A DNA stretch of 64,000 bases from JAEUIG01 sp046349775 (GCA_046349775.1 JAXMBS010000028.1:3967-67966); one strand, 5' to 3'; shown: positions 55,541 through 64,000, counted from the stretch's first letter. Translations and numbers: made by a program. The notes: generated by a model not told the origin, from the letters alone.

Positions 55541-56284
55541 TCACTTCGTCGCGATCGCCTGCGCCAGCGGGCGGAGGACTTGCTCGACCACGTGCTCCGC
55601 CAGCAGTTCCTCGGACGTGCGCCGCAGTTCATCCAGCGTGGCGGCAAACGAGCTGTCGTGCGCGAGGCTGCCGTACTGCCGGACGGTGAAATACACGCTG
55701 ATCGACTCTTCGGGGAAGTCGTTCCGCCGGACCTGGTACGCGTTCGTGCGGGTCTCGATCATCAGCCGCGCCTGCCGGCGGCAGCCCTCGTCGAGGCTGA
55801 TCGTGAGCGACGGCTCGAAGTTCAGCGGCTTCGCGCCCGGAATCTCCAGCAGGCTCTCCATCGCCGATCCCAGTCCGAGCGCCTCGGCGACGAGGGCGTC
55901 GTGATTGCCGCGGTAGACGAAGTCGAACCCCAGGAGGTAATCCAGCGCTTCGCAGTCGAGCGGACTCACCGACAACATGTACGGCGCCAGTTCAAACGCG
56001 AGACGATGCTGTTCCAGGGCCGCATCGACGCTCGGCGGGTTGACGTACCCGCTGCAGATCCGCCGCGCTTCGAGGCACATCCACCGGTAAGCGGGCTGGT
56101 CCTTGTCTTCCTCCAGCACGAAGTCGCCGGTCTCGCGCGTGTAGAAGTTCCGCATCGTCGGGTACGTCTTCTGAACACGTCCGAAGAAATCGAGCACCGT
56201 TTCCCGCGAGTTCGGCAGCGCCATCTCCGTGTTCAGGTTGACGTTGACGAAGTGGTCGTCGGCGAGAGATGCGTAATCGATCAT
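55541..56284 (-). CDS. Conserved hypothetical protein
   Basis: 247 aa. Soluble, with a repeating hydrophobic pattern: MIDYASLADDHFVNVNLNTE, RETVLDFFGRVQKTYPTMRN, LAFELAPYMLSVSPLDCEAL, DFVYRGNHDALVAEALGLGS and QARLMIETRTNAYQVRRNDF. The last half resembles a two-layer sandwich seen in other planctomycete hypotheticals. No catalytic motif was recognised. Good GC3 bias and no rival frame support a real gene. Function unknown. Confidence 0.72.
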   Translation of the reverse strand: MIDYASLADDHFVNVNLNTEMALPNSRETVLDFFGRVQKTYPTMRNFYTRETGDFVLEEDKDQPAYRWMCLEARRICSGYVNPPSVDAALEQHRLAFELAPYMLSVSPLDCEALDYLLGFDFVYRGNHDALVAEALGLGSAMESLLEIPGAKPLNFEPSLTISLDEGCRRQARLMIETRTNAYQVRRNDFPEESISVYFTVRQYGSLAHDSSFAATLDELRRTSEELLAEHVVEQVLRPLAQAIATK

Positions 56285-56438
56285 GGATGCGTGTTCTCCC
56301 TGCGGGCCGACGGACGTGGGCGACAGAAGAGCCGCTGGACCGCCTGTCTTCCGCCGCCGTAGCAGCCTATTCTAGGGGGGATGGCGTGGGGCGTCAAAGT
56401 GCGAGTTTCGCCGGCGACTCCTCGGCTCACGACCTAGA

Positions 56439-56945
56439 ATGCACCACCAACTCACGGTATTTCGCACAGACTTGGGCTGGATCGGCCTGCTCGGGGCCGA
56501 GTCACGCGTCGAGCGTCTCCTGATGGGACACGCGGCGGCCGACGAGGTTCGAGAGCGGCTGGCACGCGACTTCAATGCAGGCTGGTCAGAGTCGAACTGG
56601 TGGCCGGAACTGAAGCAGCGGCTGATCGACTATACGAGAGGCGCAGTTGACGACTTCCGCGATGTGTCAGTCGAGTCTTCAGTAACGACGCCGTTCGGCC
56701 GGCGCGTCATTGCCGCCCTGCGACGCGTGCGCTACGGCGAAACGGTCTCCTACGGCGAGCTGGCGTCGCGGGCCGGCACGCCGGGAGCAGCGCGGGCGGT
56801 CGGCAGCGTGATGCGACGCAATACGGTCCCTCTGATCGTGCCGTGTCATCGCGTGATTGCCGCCGGAGGAAAGCTGGGCGGTTTTTCTGCGCCGCAGGGC
56901 GTCTCGCTCAAACAGCGATTGCTCGATCTCGAAGCGGCGCACTAA
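56439..56945 (+). CDS. ogt: Methylated-DNA--[protein]-cysteine S-methyltransferase
   Basis: 168 aa. The active-site PCHRVI (Cys136) is preceded by SRAGTPGAARAVGSVMRRNT and followed by GGKLGGFSAPQGVSLKQRLL, the complete Ogt/AGT signature. It transfers the alkyl group from O6-alkylguanine to its own cysteine, repairing DNA in the cytoplasm. The N-terminal ~60 residues form the Ada-like ribonuclease-H-fold lobe. ATG 56439 gives MHHQLTVFRTDLGW. It is divergent from the hypothetical gene at 55541. Confidence 0.95.
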   Translation: MHHQLTVFRTDLGWIGLLGAESRVERLLMGHAAADEVRERLARDFNAGWSESNWWPELKQRLIDYTRGAVDDFRDVSVESSVTTPFGRRVIAALRRVRYGETVSYGELASRAGTPGAARAVGSVMRRNTVPLIVPCHRVIAAGGKLGGFSAPQGVSLKQRLLDLEAAH

Positions 56946-57110
56946 CCGCTCGGCCGATCAGCGGCAAGGCAAAATTGCGCACATTTTTGCCAGGTCGCAA
57001 CGTTCGAAAATCGCGCGCACTTCGCCGCTACCGCGCGGTCTGCAGCGGCGCTATACTTCGACGTGCCGTGGGATGAACGTCCCGCGGCACCGACTGGCGG
57101 AGCCCATTTT

Positions 57111-57650
57111 ATGAATGTTCAATTTGCACGGGCGGACGCATCACAGCTGGCGTTTCACCTGTTCGATCGCGCGGTGCACCCAGAGCTGTTCGACGCTTTC
57201 GCCGAGTCGCACATCGCGGCAACCGGTTTTGAAGCCGTGTTGCGAATCTGCGGCGCCGGACATGTCGTGGAGTTCCGGCGCGGACCAAACCGCGTCACCG
57301 AAGTGATCGGCGCCGCCGATCAACAGTTGCCACAGCGCGGCCGCTGTGCGGTGCACAAGCTCCGCAATGGTCGGGATCTCGACGTGCAGGTCGATGGCGT
57401 GGACTATTGCTGCAGTGCGCACGTCGAACAACTGGACGCCGAAGTCTTCGACCGCGTCCACCGCGAGATGCTGGCCGACGCTCCGCAGGCGCTGTTGTCG
57501 TATGAGTTCCAGGGCCGGAACCGGCTGGAGACGGGGGCCGTCAGCGTGATGCGGGCCGAAGCCACCGCCCGCAGCCTGATCGTGCATGCGTTCCACACGT
57601 TTCCGGAATGCCGCGCGATCCTGCGGACCCAGTCGATGTTCAACTACTGA
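57111..57650 (+). CDS. Conserved hypothetical protein, possibly DUF2617-like
   Basis: 179 aa from ATG 57111. MNVQFARADASQLAFHLFDR, HPELFDAFAESHIAATGFEA, DLDVQVDGVDYCCSAHVEQL, QALLSYEFQGRNRLETGAVS and the end FPECRAILRTQSMFNY suggest a small beta-rich fold known only from environmental and planctomycete sequences. A family name like DUF2617 is a guess. No motif gives a function. It stands between ogt and the anti-sigma gene without an evident operon. Confidence 0.65.
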   Translation: MNVQFARADASQLAFHLFDRAVHPELFDAFAESHIAATGFEAVLRICGAGHVVEFRRGPNRVTEVIGAADQQLPQRGRCAVHKLRNGRDLDVQVDGVDYCCSAHVEQLDAEVFDRVHREMLADAPQALLSYEFQGRNRLETGAVSVMRAEATARSLIVHAFHTFPECRAILRTQSMFNY

Positions 57651-57727
57651 GGATCCTCCCCGGTTGCGCGTTCGGCCGGCTGGGATTTCCCGTCAGTTTG
57701 ACCTCGGCCATCCGTCTCGCCATCGCA

Positions 57728-59188
57728 TCAGAGCGCGACTCCCGCCGGGGGCGATGGGTAGGCCTGCCGTTCCGCTTGCCACCAGGCCTGCCATTGAGCG
57801 ATCGCCGGGCCGAGATCGCGTCCCGTCTCTCCCCAGGCCTCGACGGTCATTCCCAGCGTTTCACCGGTCAGCCGTTTGAGGCCAGCGGCGGCACTGACGC
57901 GAATGAGCGGGTCGCCGTCGGCCAGCAGCTTGATGAATTCCGAAGTCATCCATGCCGGGGCAACGTCGGCAAGGATCGCGGCCGCCGTTCGCCGCCGGTC
58001 CAGATCCCCGCTGGACGACTCGGCTTGCACGAAACGCAGCAGCGGCAGGGCGCCGTATTCGCCGAGGCTCCGCAGGTCGCGCTCGCACAGATATGAGACC
58101 TTCGTGCGGCCGACTTCGGCCAGAAGCGCATTGACACGCGCGGCGAGTTCACGGTCGGCCGGTCCTTTGCGGACCAGCAGGGGATGCATCCACCGCTCGG
58201 CGAGGACGCCGTTGCGCGACGCCGGCTTCAGTGCGCCGTCGCGCCACTCAACGCAACGGCCGGCATCCACCGGCTCGCTGTTCTGCGGCGACACGACTTC
58301 GACACGCCCCGACGCAACTGCAACCCGCGCAGTCGCCTCCTCCACCGGGCACGTGAATACGCAACTCGCAGGACCATTCGGTCCGCAAACGAGCGAAACA
58401 GGCGCGGTGGCCTTCGTGTCCATCACCGTCGGCGTCACCTTGAGTCCGCTGGCATCCGGCGTGCGGCACCAGATCTCGCCGTGTGAAATTTGAATGTCGC
58501 CGGCGTCCACCACGCACAGTTCGGTGGCCACATTCATACGGACCGTAGCGCCGGCGGAGGTTTCGAGTTCGCAGACGGTCGAATCGGGCGTGCGGACGAC
58601 GACGCCGGGCTCGCACGCAAAGCCGGCGGGTTCGGGGACGGTCGTCCAACCCGCGGGCGCGGACGCGAATTCGATCGGTCCCGTGGCAACGCGAATCACC
58701 GCTGGCGCGATGCGAGTTGGAACCGTCGGCGGCGTGACAGGTGCCGCGACGCGGACATCGTTGGCGACCGTCGGCGGTGCGATTTCGCGAGTCGGGCGGA
58801 ACAGCCAGAAAGCGAGCAGGAATCCACAAGCCATCGCGGCGACAGCGATCAGGAAGGTCCGGCCGGATGCCGCGGCACTTGGCCGCGACAAATGCCCGGA
58901 AACGATGTCAATGCGTTCACCGAGTGCGGATCGTCCGTTTGGCTGTCCGGAACACCGGTCGAATTGTGGCGGAAGCCGTGCGAGGGCCGCGGCGGCAATG
59001 TCCGGCGCGCGGTCGCGCACGGTCGCCGTCTCGCGGCGAAGTTGAACATCCAGCGACTGCAATGAACTCATGACGTCGCGACAGGTCGCGCAGCTGGCGA
59101 GATGCCGCTCGATTTCGGCGCTCTCGGCAGCCGAGAGCTCACCGTCCACTGCGGCCGACAAGCGATCCCGAAGTTCATCACAGTTCAT
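57728..59188 (-). CDS. Anti-sigma factor with zinc-finger, FecR-like region and HEAT-like C-terminus
   Basis: 486 aa. The N-terminus CDELRDRLSAAVDGELSAAE then RHLASCATCRDVM is a zf-HC2 ZAS domain (H-x3-C-x2-C). A membrane helix (FLIAVAAMACGFLLAFWLF) is at ~114-132. The exterior region has a FecR-like beta domain (SAGATVRMNVATELCVVDAG, IQISHGEIWC). Residues ~360-460 (LRSLGEYGALPLLRFVQAES, RTAAAILADVAPAWMTSEFI, DPLIRVSAAAGLKRLTGETL) look like HEAT repeats. It starts 3 bases after the sigma gene stop and would hold that sigma at the membrane until an envelope signal. Confidence 0.86.
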   Translation of the reverse strand: MNCDELRDRLSAAVDGELSAAESAEIERHLASCATCRDVMSSLQSLDVQLRRETATVRDRAPDIAAAALARLPPQFDRCSGQPNGRSALGERIDIVSGHLSRPSAAASGRTFLIAVAAMACGFLLAFWLFRPTREIAPPTVANDVRVAAPVTPPTVPTRIAPAVIRVATGPIEFASAPAGWTTVPEPAGFACEPGVVVRTPDSTVCELETSAGATVRMNVATELCVVDAGDIQISHGEIWCRTPDASGLKVTPTVMDTKATAPVSLVCGPNGPASCVFTCPVEEATARVAVASGRVEVVSPQNSEPVDAGRCVEWRDGALKPASRNGVLAERWMHPLLVRKGPADRELAARVNALLAEVGRTKVSYLCERDLRSLGEYGALPLLRFVQAESSSGDLDRRRTAAAILADVAPAWMTSEFIKLLADGDPLIRVSAAAGLKRLTGETLGMTVEAWGETGRDLGPAIAQWQAWWQAERQAYPSPPAGVAL

Positions 59189-59191
59189 GGT

Positions 59192-59746
59192 TCACCTCGC
59201 CGACCGGCTCAACTGGCGACGCAGCGTCTCGCGGGCTTTCGCGAGCCGCGCGTTGACCGTCGCTTTCGAAACGCCAATGACCGTGGCTAGCTCGTCGTAT
59301 GTCATCTCGTCGTAGTAGTACAGCAGCACCACCTCGCGCAGTTCTTCCGGCAGTGCATGGACGTGATCGAGCAGCCGGACCTGTTCGTCCGCCGTCTCGA
59401 CATCGAGCGTGCTGCGCTCCGCTGGTCTCCGAGCCGGATGGAGATCGCCATTGCCTGTCTGCGAGGATAGCGCCAGCTCGTGAGCCGGCCGGGATCGCAG
59501 CCAGTCCTGGCACACATGAGCGGCGATCCCGCGCAACCACGGGCCGAAGCTCTCCGGCGACTTCAACGTCGGCAGCTGTTGCAAGCCGCGCAGCAGGGTT
59601 TCCTGCGCCAGGTCTTCGGCAACGTCGCGCCGAGGAACGCGCGCATGGCACACCGCAAGCACGCGCCCCGCCCAGCAGCGCGCGAGCTGCTCCAACGCCC
59701 GCCGCTCGCCGTCGAGCGCGCGGCGCACCAGTTCGCCGTCGGTCAT
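59192..59746 (-). CDS. RNA polymerase ECF-type sigma factor
   Basis: 184 aa from ATG 59746 (MTDGELVRRALDGERRALEQ). Region 2 reads VAEDLAQETLLRGLQQLPTL and WLRGIAAHVCQDWLRSR; region 4 reads LPEELREVVLLYYYDEMTYD and ELATVIGVSKATVNARLAKA, a complete helix-turn-helix. ECF factors direct RNA polymerase to stress or envelope promoters. Its gene is followed at once by the membrane anti-sigma factor, the usual pair. No autoregulatory promoter could be identified in the 225-base region upstream. Confidence 0.93.
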   Translation of the reverse strand: MTDGELVRRALDGERRALEQLARCWAGRVLAVCHARVPRRDVAEDLAQETLLRGLQQLPTLKSPESFGPWLRGIAAHVCQDWLRSRPAHELALSSQTGNGDLHPARRPAERSTLDVETADEQVRLLDHVHALPEELREVVLLYYYDEMTYDELATVIGVSKATVNARLAKARETLRRQLSRSAR

Positions 59747-59971
59747 GCGTGCCAATTCCGTACGCCGGGCGGCCTCTTCAGATGCCCCGCGCAGTCAATT
59801 TCAGACGTCCTGCGATGATGTCGCCGCAGGCGGTCTGGGAGACTACCTGAATCTGCCGGAATTCTGGCGATTCGTACAAAGACCGCCAGTCGCTCGCGGC
59901 TCCAACACCGACTTCGCAGGAGAACGGCGCGGAAGACCCGTGATTCAAGGTCGGACAACAGGAGCAGTCTC

Positions 59972-61384
59972 ATGCGGCGATTCATCGGGTTGGGCGGTCT
60001 GGTTTCGGTGGCAGTGGCCGTGACGGCAGCATTTCTGAGTCTTTCAGCCGGCGACCGTGTCCCGGAGACAAAGCATGTCACCGCGAAGGACGCTGCGAGT
60101 CTGGTCGTCCACGAGTGGGGAACGTTTACGAACTTCTCCGGGTCGGACGGCGTGCAACTGGAGTTCCGCCCGCTGCTGGAGCGAGACCTGCCCGGTTTCG
60201 TCGTCGACTACCAGGAGCACTTCGGACGCAGCCTCGGCAAATACGAACTGCGGGCGTTCCAGCGCATGGAAACTCCGGTCACATATTTCTACACGCCCGT
60301 GGAGCGCGACGTGCAGGTCCGGGTCGCGTTTCCGCAGGGACTGTTGACGGAATTCTTTCCGCCGGTCGTGGAATTGACTCCAGCCCCGCCGGAGGACGCC
60401 GGGTTTTTTGGAGACCCTGTGGCCAACATGCCACTCAAGGATGGATCACTCGACTGGGGGACAGTGCGGCTCATCCCGATTGACTCCCTGACGACGCAGG
60501 TCGCCGACCGAGTGCTCGCCAAATCGATGGGGCGGTTTCTGGAACGGGAGCTCGTCCCGGCCGCCGCGGCGCATCCGCACTATGTGCACGCCCGCGACAC
60601 CGATTCCGCGCTGGTCGACGTGCGATTTGAGAAGAGTCACGGACAGGTCGGCACCGGCGACTACTTCGAGAAGTTCCTGTTCTATCGCGGCGTGGGGAAC
60701 TTCAAGCTGCCGCTCACACTCGCAGCTCACGGGGAGGGAGCGTACGAACTGACGAACAAGGGATCGGACGCGATCCGTTCACTGTTCCTGGTGACGATCA
60801 AAGGAGACAAAGTGCGGTTCAACCTGTACGACCGCATTAACGCCGATTCCGCGCTGACGCTGGTCGCCGGCCAGCAGGACGTCACCGTTGACGGACTGGC
60901 TGAATCCATGGTGGCCGCACTGACGCTGGAGGGTCTGTACCCCAAAGAGGCACAGGCAATGGTCAACTCGTGGCGCGATTCCTGGTTCGCGGAAGAGGGA
61001 ACCCGGCTGCTCTATATGGTGCCGCAGCGCTTGACCGACGAGCTGCTGCCGCTGGAAGTTTCGCCCAGGCCGGATGAGACGGTGCGCGTGCTGGTCGGGC
61101 GGATGGAGATCATGGCGCCGGAAGACGAACGCCGGATTCTCGAGCTGGTGCTGCGTAGCGCGTCGGCGCGGGCGGCCGAACAGCAGAATCCCAAAGCGGG
61201 CACGGCGACAGATGCGACAGGCCGGGGAGTGCCGCGGGCAGCGGTGTTCAACGAGCTGCTGGCACTGGGCCGGCTGGCGGAACCAGCGCTGGTGCGAGCG
61301 CAGCACGTCGCGACGGACAAGACGACACGCGACGAAGCAGCAATGCTGGCGACCGAATTGCGATGGCGCCAGCAGCAACAGTAG
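59972..61384 (+). CDS. Conserved hypothetical exported protein (VHEWGTF family)
   Basis: 470 aa. AGGAG stands about 12 bases before ATG 59972. Residues 1-~27 are a signal sequence (FIGLGGLVSVAVAVTAAFLS). VVHEWGTFTNFSGSDGVQLE is the marker of a family known from soil and planctomycete genomes, without a known function. MVNSWRDSWFAEEGTRLLYM and VGRMEIMAPEDERRILELVL follow; the end is helical. It is divergent from the sigma gene and could be one of its targets, which is inference. Confidence 0.8.
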   Translation: MRRFIGLGGLVSVAVAVTAAFLSLSAGDRVPETKHVTAKDAASLVVHEWGTFTNFSGSDGVQLEFRPLLERDLPGFVVDYQEHFGRSLGKYELRAFQRMETPVTYFYTPVERDVQVRVAFPQGLLTEFFPPVVELTPAPPEDAGFFGDPVANMPLKDGSLDWGTVRLIPIDSLTTQVADRVLAKSMGRFLERELVPAAAAHPHYVHARDTDSALVDVRFEKSHGQVGTGDYFEKFLFYRGVGNFKLPLTLAAHGEGAYELTNKGSDAIRSLFLVTIKGDKVRFNLYDRINADSALTLVAGQQDVTVDGLAESMVAALTLEGLYPKEAQAMVNSWRDSWFAEEGTRLLYMVPQRLTDELLPLEVSPRPDETVRVLVGRMEIMAPEDERRILELVLRSASARAAEQQNPKAGTATDATGRGVPRAAVFNELLALGRLAEPALVRAQHVATDKTTRDEAAMLATELRWRQQQQ

Positions 61385-61448
61385 GGTGGGCTGTGCCCAC
61401 CATCGCGGGACCGAAAAACTATTGGTGGTGGGCACAGCCCACCCTACT
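61380..61448. repeat. Perfect 23-bp inverted repeat between convergent genes
   Basis: Left arm 61380-61402 starts agtagggtgggctgtgc; the right arm 61426-61448 is its exact reverse complement. The loop is 23 bases. The left arm contains the stop codon of the upstream gene. It is a long GC-rich hairpin between the ends of two convergent genes and could terminate transcription both ways. The core resembles a widely dispersed intergenic repeat. Confidence 0.8.
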
Positions 61449-61468
61449 CGTCTGGCAGATTGTCCGCT

Positions 61469-62926
61469 CTATTGCGGCTTCGCTCCAAACTCGCCAAGCG
61501 CAAACTGGGCACCGCGATAGGCCGACAGGTGCACGGATTTCGATTCCAGCGCCTGCCGGAAAAATGGCTCGGCGTCGGCGCGCTTGTCGTCGAGCAGCAG
61601 TTTCTCGCCGATGAAGTAGTACGCCTCACAGTGCTGCGCGTCCGCCCGTTGTTCGTCGCCGCCGCTGATCGCCGCCAGCACGTCATTGTCGTTCGCTTTG
61701 CCGAGCAGCAGCAGCACGAGCTGGTCGAACCAGTCCCGATTCGCGGCCGATTTGGCGATGGTCTCCGCGAACCGCTGCTCGGCGTCGGCCTTGCGGCCGG
61801 CGGCGACGAGTGCGGCGGCACGCCAGGGGTTCAGGAACCGGGCGTGCGAATCGACTTCCTGGGCGGATTCGAACGACGCCACCGCCGGCTCATACTGACC
61901 GTCGAAGAACTGGGCGAAGCCGACGTCGGCGCGGAGTTGCGGGCTGTTGGGATCGAGCTTGAGGGCAGCTTCGTAATCCGTGAGGGCCGACTTCGCATCG
62001 CCTGTTTGCAGAAAGGCCGTGCCGCGCAGGCTGTAGGCGGACGGCTGCCGGGGGTCGATTTCGACGGTCTTGTTCAGGTCGGCCAGTGCGTCGGTGAACT
62101 GCCCGGACTGCAATTTCGAGAAGGCGCGGTTTGTATAGGCTGGTCCGAACTTGGGATTCAGTTCAATAGCGTGATTGAAGTCGGCGACGGCTTCGTCGCT
62201 GCGGCCGAATGACTGGAAGAACATGCCGCGATTGTTGAACACCAGCGGCTCCTGCGGAAATCGCTCGACCGCCTCGGCATAGGCTTTCTCAACGTCCTCC
62301 GGCTTCCCGGTACGGAACAGGAGATCGCAGCGGCCGAGCTGAGCGGCCAGATGTTTCGGATCGTATTCCACGGCCTTGGCGAAATCGGCGAGCGCCGCGG
62401 CGTTGTCCTGCAACTGGAGATTGAGCTGCGCCCGCTGGTAGGCGATGTTCGCCTTCTCCGCGGTGGTCACTTTCTGCATGTCGAGGAGCTGCGTGGCGAC
62501 GGTACGGGCCGTTTCGGCGTGCGTCGGCTTGTTCTCCAGTGCGGCCAGCTGCGACATGCCGAACAGGTACGGCATGTAGTAGTCGAGCTTGAGCCGATTG
62601 GAGACCGAAATCGCCTCGCGGGAATCGGCGATGCCCTCGCGGACGAGTTGGACTTCACCTGTGCGAGCGCCGAGTTCGACGCGAGCGCTGCCGCGGAGAT
62701 ACAGCGCGACATCGTCCTTGGGGTTCGCCCCGAGGACACGGCCGGTCAGCTCGATGGCTTTGACATAGTCCCCGGCGCGATACGCCTTGTCGGCGTCGGT
62801 CTTCAGTTGTTCGTGCTGCTGGTTGACGACAGTCGGACGCACGACGCGGGACTGCGCGTGAGCTGGACCGGCCACGGCCGCCACGGCGAAAATGCACAGA
62901 GCGAGAGCGAGCAGGCGGATCGGCAT
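61469..62926 (-). CDS. Secreted TPR-repeat protein
   Basis: 485 aa. Signal peptide LLALALCIFAVAAVAGPAHA (residues ~5-24, cleavage AHA-Q). From residue 40 there are 8-9 TPR units, such as ADKAYRAGDYVKAIELTGRV, AALADFAKAVEYDPKHLAAQ, AVADFNHAIELNPKFGPAYT, ALADLNKTVEIDPRQPSAYS and ALTDYEAALKLDPNSPQLRA. A protein-protein scaffold in the periplasm is likely. Partner unknown. It ends 20 bases from the inverted repeat and is convergent with the 59972 gene. Confidence 0.87.
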   Translation of the reverse strand: MPIRLLALALCIFAVAAVAGPAHAQSRVVRPTVVNQQHEQLKTDADKAYRAGDYVKAIELTGRVLGANPKDDVALYLRGSARVELGARTGEVQLVREGIADSREAISVSNRLKLDYYMPYLFGMSQLAALENKPTHAETARTVATQLLDMQKVTTAEKANIAYQRAQLNLQLQDNAAALADFAKAVEYDPKHLAAQLGRCDLLFRTGKPEDVEKAYAEAVERFPQEPLVFNNRGMFFQSFGRSDEAVADFNHAIELNPKFGPAYTNRAFSKLQSGQFTDALADLNKTVEIDPRQPSAYSLRGTAFLQTGDAKSALTDYEAALKLDPNSPQLRADVGFAQFFDGQYEPAVASFESAQEVDSHARFLNPWRAAALVAAGRKADAEQRFAETIAKSAANRDWFDQLVLLLLGKANDNDVLAAISGGDEQRADAQHCEAYYFIGEKLLLDDKRADAEPFFRQALESKSVHLSAYRGAQFALGEFGAKPQ

Positions 62927-63300
62927 CGTGAGGGGTCCATGCAGGTCGAAGTCGCAGCCGGACCGGGCGATATTCGTCCGATCCGAGTGCCGCAGTTGGT
63001 CTCCCTACGATGGCCTGCGAGGGCCGGGAACGCAAGCCCCTCGTTGGACGGAATCGCCGAATCCGGATGTGCTATTGTGGGGAATGCCGCCTGCGGAGCC
63101 GGACAGATTGCGCAGTTCGAATTCCCGCGAATCGACGCAAATACGGGCCGTTCGGCAGGGTTTTCCCATCTGTACCGGACGGTGATCGAGGCAGCGTTTG
63201 CGGGATTGAGGTTCCGTTGAACTGTCCCGGACATCACTCGCCGCCTCCTTGAAGTGCGCCGGGCGTTGCCCCTAGAATAATGCACGCTGCCGGCATGAAC
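62927..63300. other. Intergenic region before the tRNA
   Basis: 374 bases with no supported gene. It contains the leaders of the TPR gene (minus strand) and the tRNA (plus strand). No clear promoter elements were identified. Confidence 0.4.
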
Positions 63301-63373
63301 GCGGGCGTAACTCAGCTGGTAGAGTGTCAGCTTCCCAAGCTGAATGTCGAGGGTTCGAGTCCCTTCGCCCGCT
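63301..63373 (+). tRNA. tRNA-Gly (anticodon CCC)
   Basis: 73 bases fold as a cloverleaf: acceptor GCGGGCG pairs with CGCCCGC (63366-63372); D-arm with AGCTGGTAGAG; anticodon stem TCAGC/GCTGA with loop TTCCCAA, anticodon CCC; T-arm GAGGG-TTCGAGT-CCCTT. The discriminator is T. The 3' CCA is not encoded. It reads codon GGG. Confidence 0.96.
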
Positions 63374-63380
63374 CTGGAAC

Positions 63381-63420
63381 GAGTCCCGTTGTCACCGGCT
63401 GACAGCGGGACTCTTTTGTT
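63381..63420 (+). terminator. Rho-independent terminator of tRNA-Gly
   Basis: A 14-bp stem (63381-63394 with 63400-63413, one G-T wobble), loop ccggc, then TTTTGTT. It begins 8 bases after the tRNA end and is the clearest intrinsic terminator in the window. Confidence 0.85.
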
Positions 63421-63442
63421 GGATGTGCGAGTAGATGAAATC

Positions 63443-64000
63443 ATGACAGCAATCGCAGCGGCAACGGGGTTTTCGCGCGACGCGTGGGACGAGTTCGGCG
63501 ACCGGCGCCGGGAACCGGACTGGCTGGCGGCGCGCCGCCGTGCGGCGTATGACGCCTACGAAGACCTGCTGGACCGTCCGCTCGATGCGGAAGAGTTCAA
63601 GCGAGTCGACCTGCGGGCGTTCCGTCCGGAGCAGTACCGTCTGGCGACCGGCGAGTCGGCGACGGCGGGCGAGACGATCGGCACGCTCATGCAGGGGCGG
63701 GCGGAGTTCGGCGGCGCGGTGATTCACGTCGATGGCGCGGCCGTGCAGTCGTCGCTGTCGCCGGAGTTGGCGAAACGGGGCGTGCTGTTCGGCGACCTGT
63801 CGGCGCTGCTGGCGTCGCATCGCGCAGTGCTCGAACCGCACTTGATGTCGCGCGGGATGGTTCCCGACGCCGATCGGTTCGCCGCCTGGCACGCGGCATT
63901 CTGGACCGGCGGCACCGTGCTGTATGTGCCGCGCAACGTCGCCGTCGACGTCCCGCTGTACAGCCTGATCAGTCTGCACACCGATGGCGTCGCGGACTTC
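63443..64000 (+). CDS. sufD: Fe-S cluster assembly protein SufD (3' end outside window)
   Basis: 186 codons are visible and the frame is open at the window end. EPDWLAARRRAAYDAYEDLL near the N-terminus, LAKRGVLFGDLSALLASHRA, and FAAWHAAFWTGGTVLYVPRN followed by VAVDVPLYSLI are typical of SufD (SufB lacks this N-terminus). SufD forms part of the SufBCD scaffold that builds Fe-S clusters in the cytoplasm. ATG 63443 is chosen; GTG 63425 in the same frame would add VRVDEI. No good Shine-Dalgarno is seen. Confidence 0.85.
   Translation, partial: MTAIAAATGFSRDAWDEFGDRRREPDWLAARRRAAYDAYEDLLDRPLDAEEFKRVDLRAFRPEQYRLATGESATAGETIGTLMQGRAEFGGAVIHVDGAAVQSSLSPELAKRGVLFGDLSALLASHRAVLEPHLMSRGMVPDADRFAAWHAAFWTGGTVLYVPRNVAVDVPLYSLISLHTDGVADF

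Noticed and set aside
55004..56362. 452-codon plus-strand frame
   Set aside because: Overlaps two minus-strand genes; its Arg/Gln-rich text has no family character.
1..64000. CRISPR arrays
   Set aside because: No regularly spaced repeats with variable spacers were seen; tandem repeats found are coding (20130-20277) or short intergenic units.

Overview
The window is high-GC bacterial DNA from a member of the Planctomycetota. The evidence is family content: four DUF1501 genes, two large proteins that join a planctomycete CxxCH cytochrome domain to DUF1549 and DUF1553 (PSCyt1/PSCyt2/PSD1), an ECF sigma/anti-sigma pair of planctomycete style, and translated copies of a GEAPAEP-encoding dispersed repeat. 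No phage, IS transposase, CRISPR array or rRNA was recognised. One tRNA-Gly(CCC) lies near the right end.

Layout. 1-8.3 kb is an exopolysaccharide locus on the + strand: two glycosyltransferases, a NodB-type deacetylase, a second deacetylase-like protein cut off from its membrane anchor by a stop codon, an endonuclease/exonuclease/phosphatase-fold membrane protein, and a Wzz/tyrosine-kinase polymerisation regulator with one frameshift. 8.4-12.8 kb holds smpB, a VanZ-like gene, two heavily frameshifted genes (formylglycine-generating-enzyme-like and DUF1501), a 175-bp inverted-repeat element and a hypothetical gene. 12.8-16.2 kb is an MsbA-type ABC exporter behind an LptF/LptG-type permease (envelope lipid export). 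16.6-21.8 kb carries small membrane proteins, an 844-aa VWA protein ending in a Gly-Met tract and an A9 slippery run, and a protein whose frame is open back to that run. 22-34.2 kb contains a sugar isomerase-like protein, a FecR-like membrane protein, RDD, a phytanoyl dioxygenase, a MntA/HepT toxin-antitoxin pair, DUF1501, an isopropylmalate-dehydrogenase-family enzyme, a phosphoesterase, SpoIIM-like, a zinc-finger protein and GAPDH. 34.4-37.6 kb is a tight run rpe - phosphoglycerate-mutase-like - accD - Ser/Thr kinase, in which the middle two genes and the start of the kinase are full of indels. 37.7-43.3 kb holds a UvrD helicase, a TlpA-like protein, a broken tRNA-dihydrouridine synthase, an amidohydrolase and a cysteine hydrolase.

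43.4-53.5 kb (minus strand) is a tandem duplication of the cytochrome/DUF1549/DUF1553 plus DUF1501 gene pair, each copy with a different putative carbohydrate-binding insert. 53.8-64 kb contains an enolase-superfamily enzyme, a zinc-ribbon membrane protein, an O6-methylguanine methyltransferase, an ECF sigma/anti-sigma pair, two exported proteins (one TPR), tRNA-Gly with a strong terminator, and the start of sufD.

Frameshifts cluster in a few zones and hit genes that should be essential (accD) as well as dispensable ones, while long neighbours are intact. Local consensus errors are therefore as likely as true gene decay, and disrupted genes are labelled pseudogene with that caveat. All functions were inferred by reading motifs; no database search was run.
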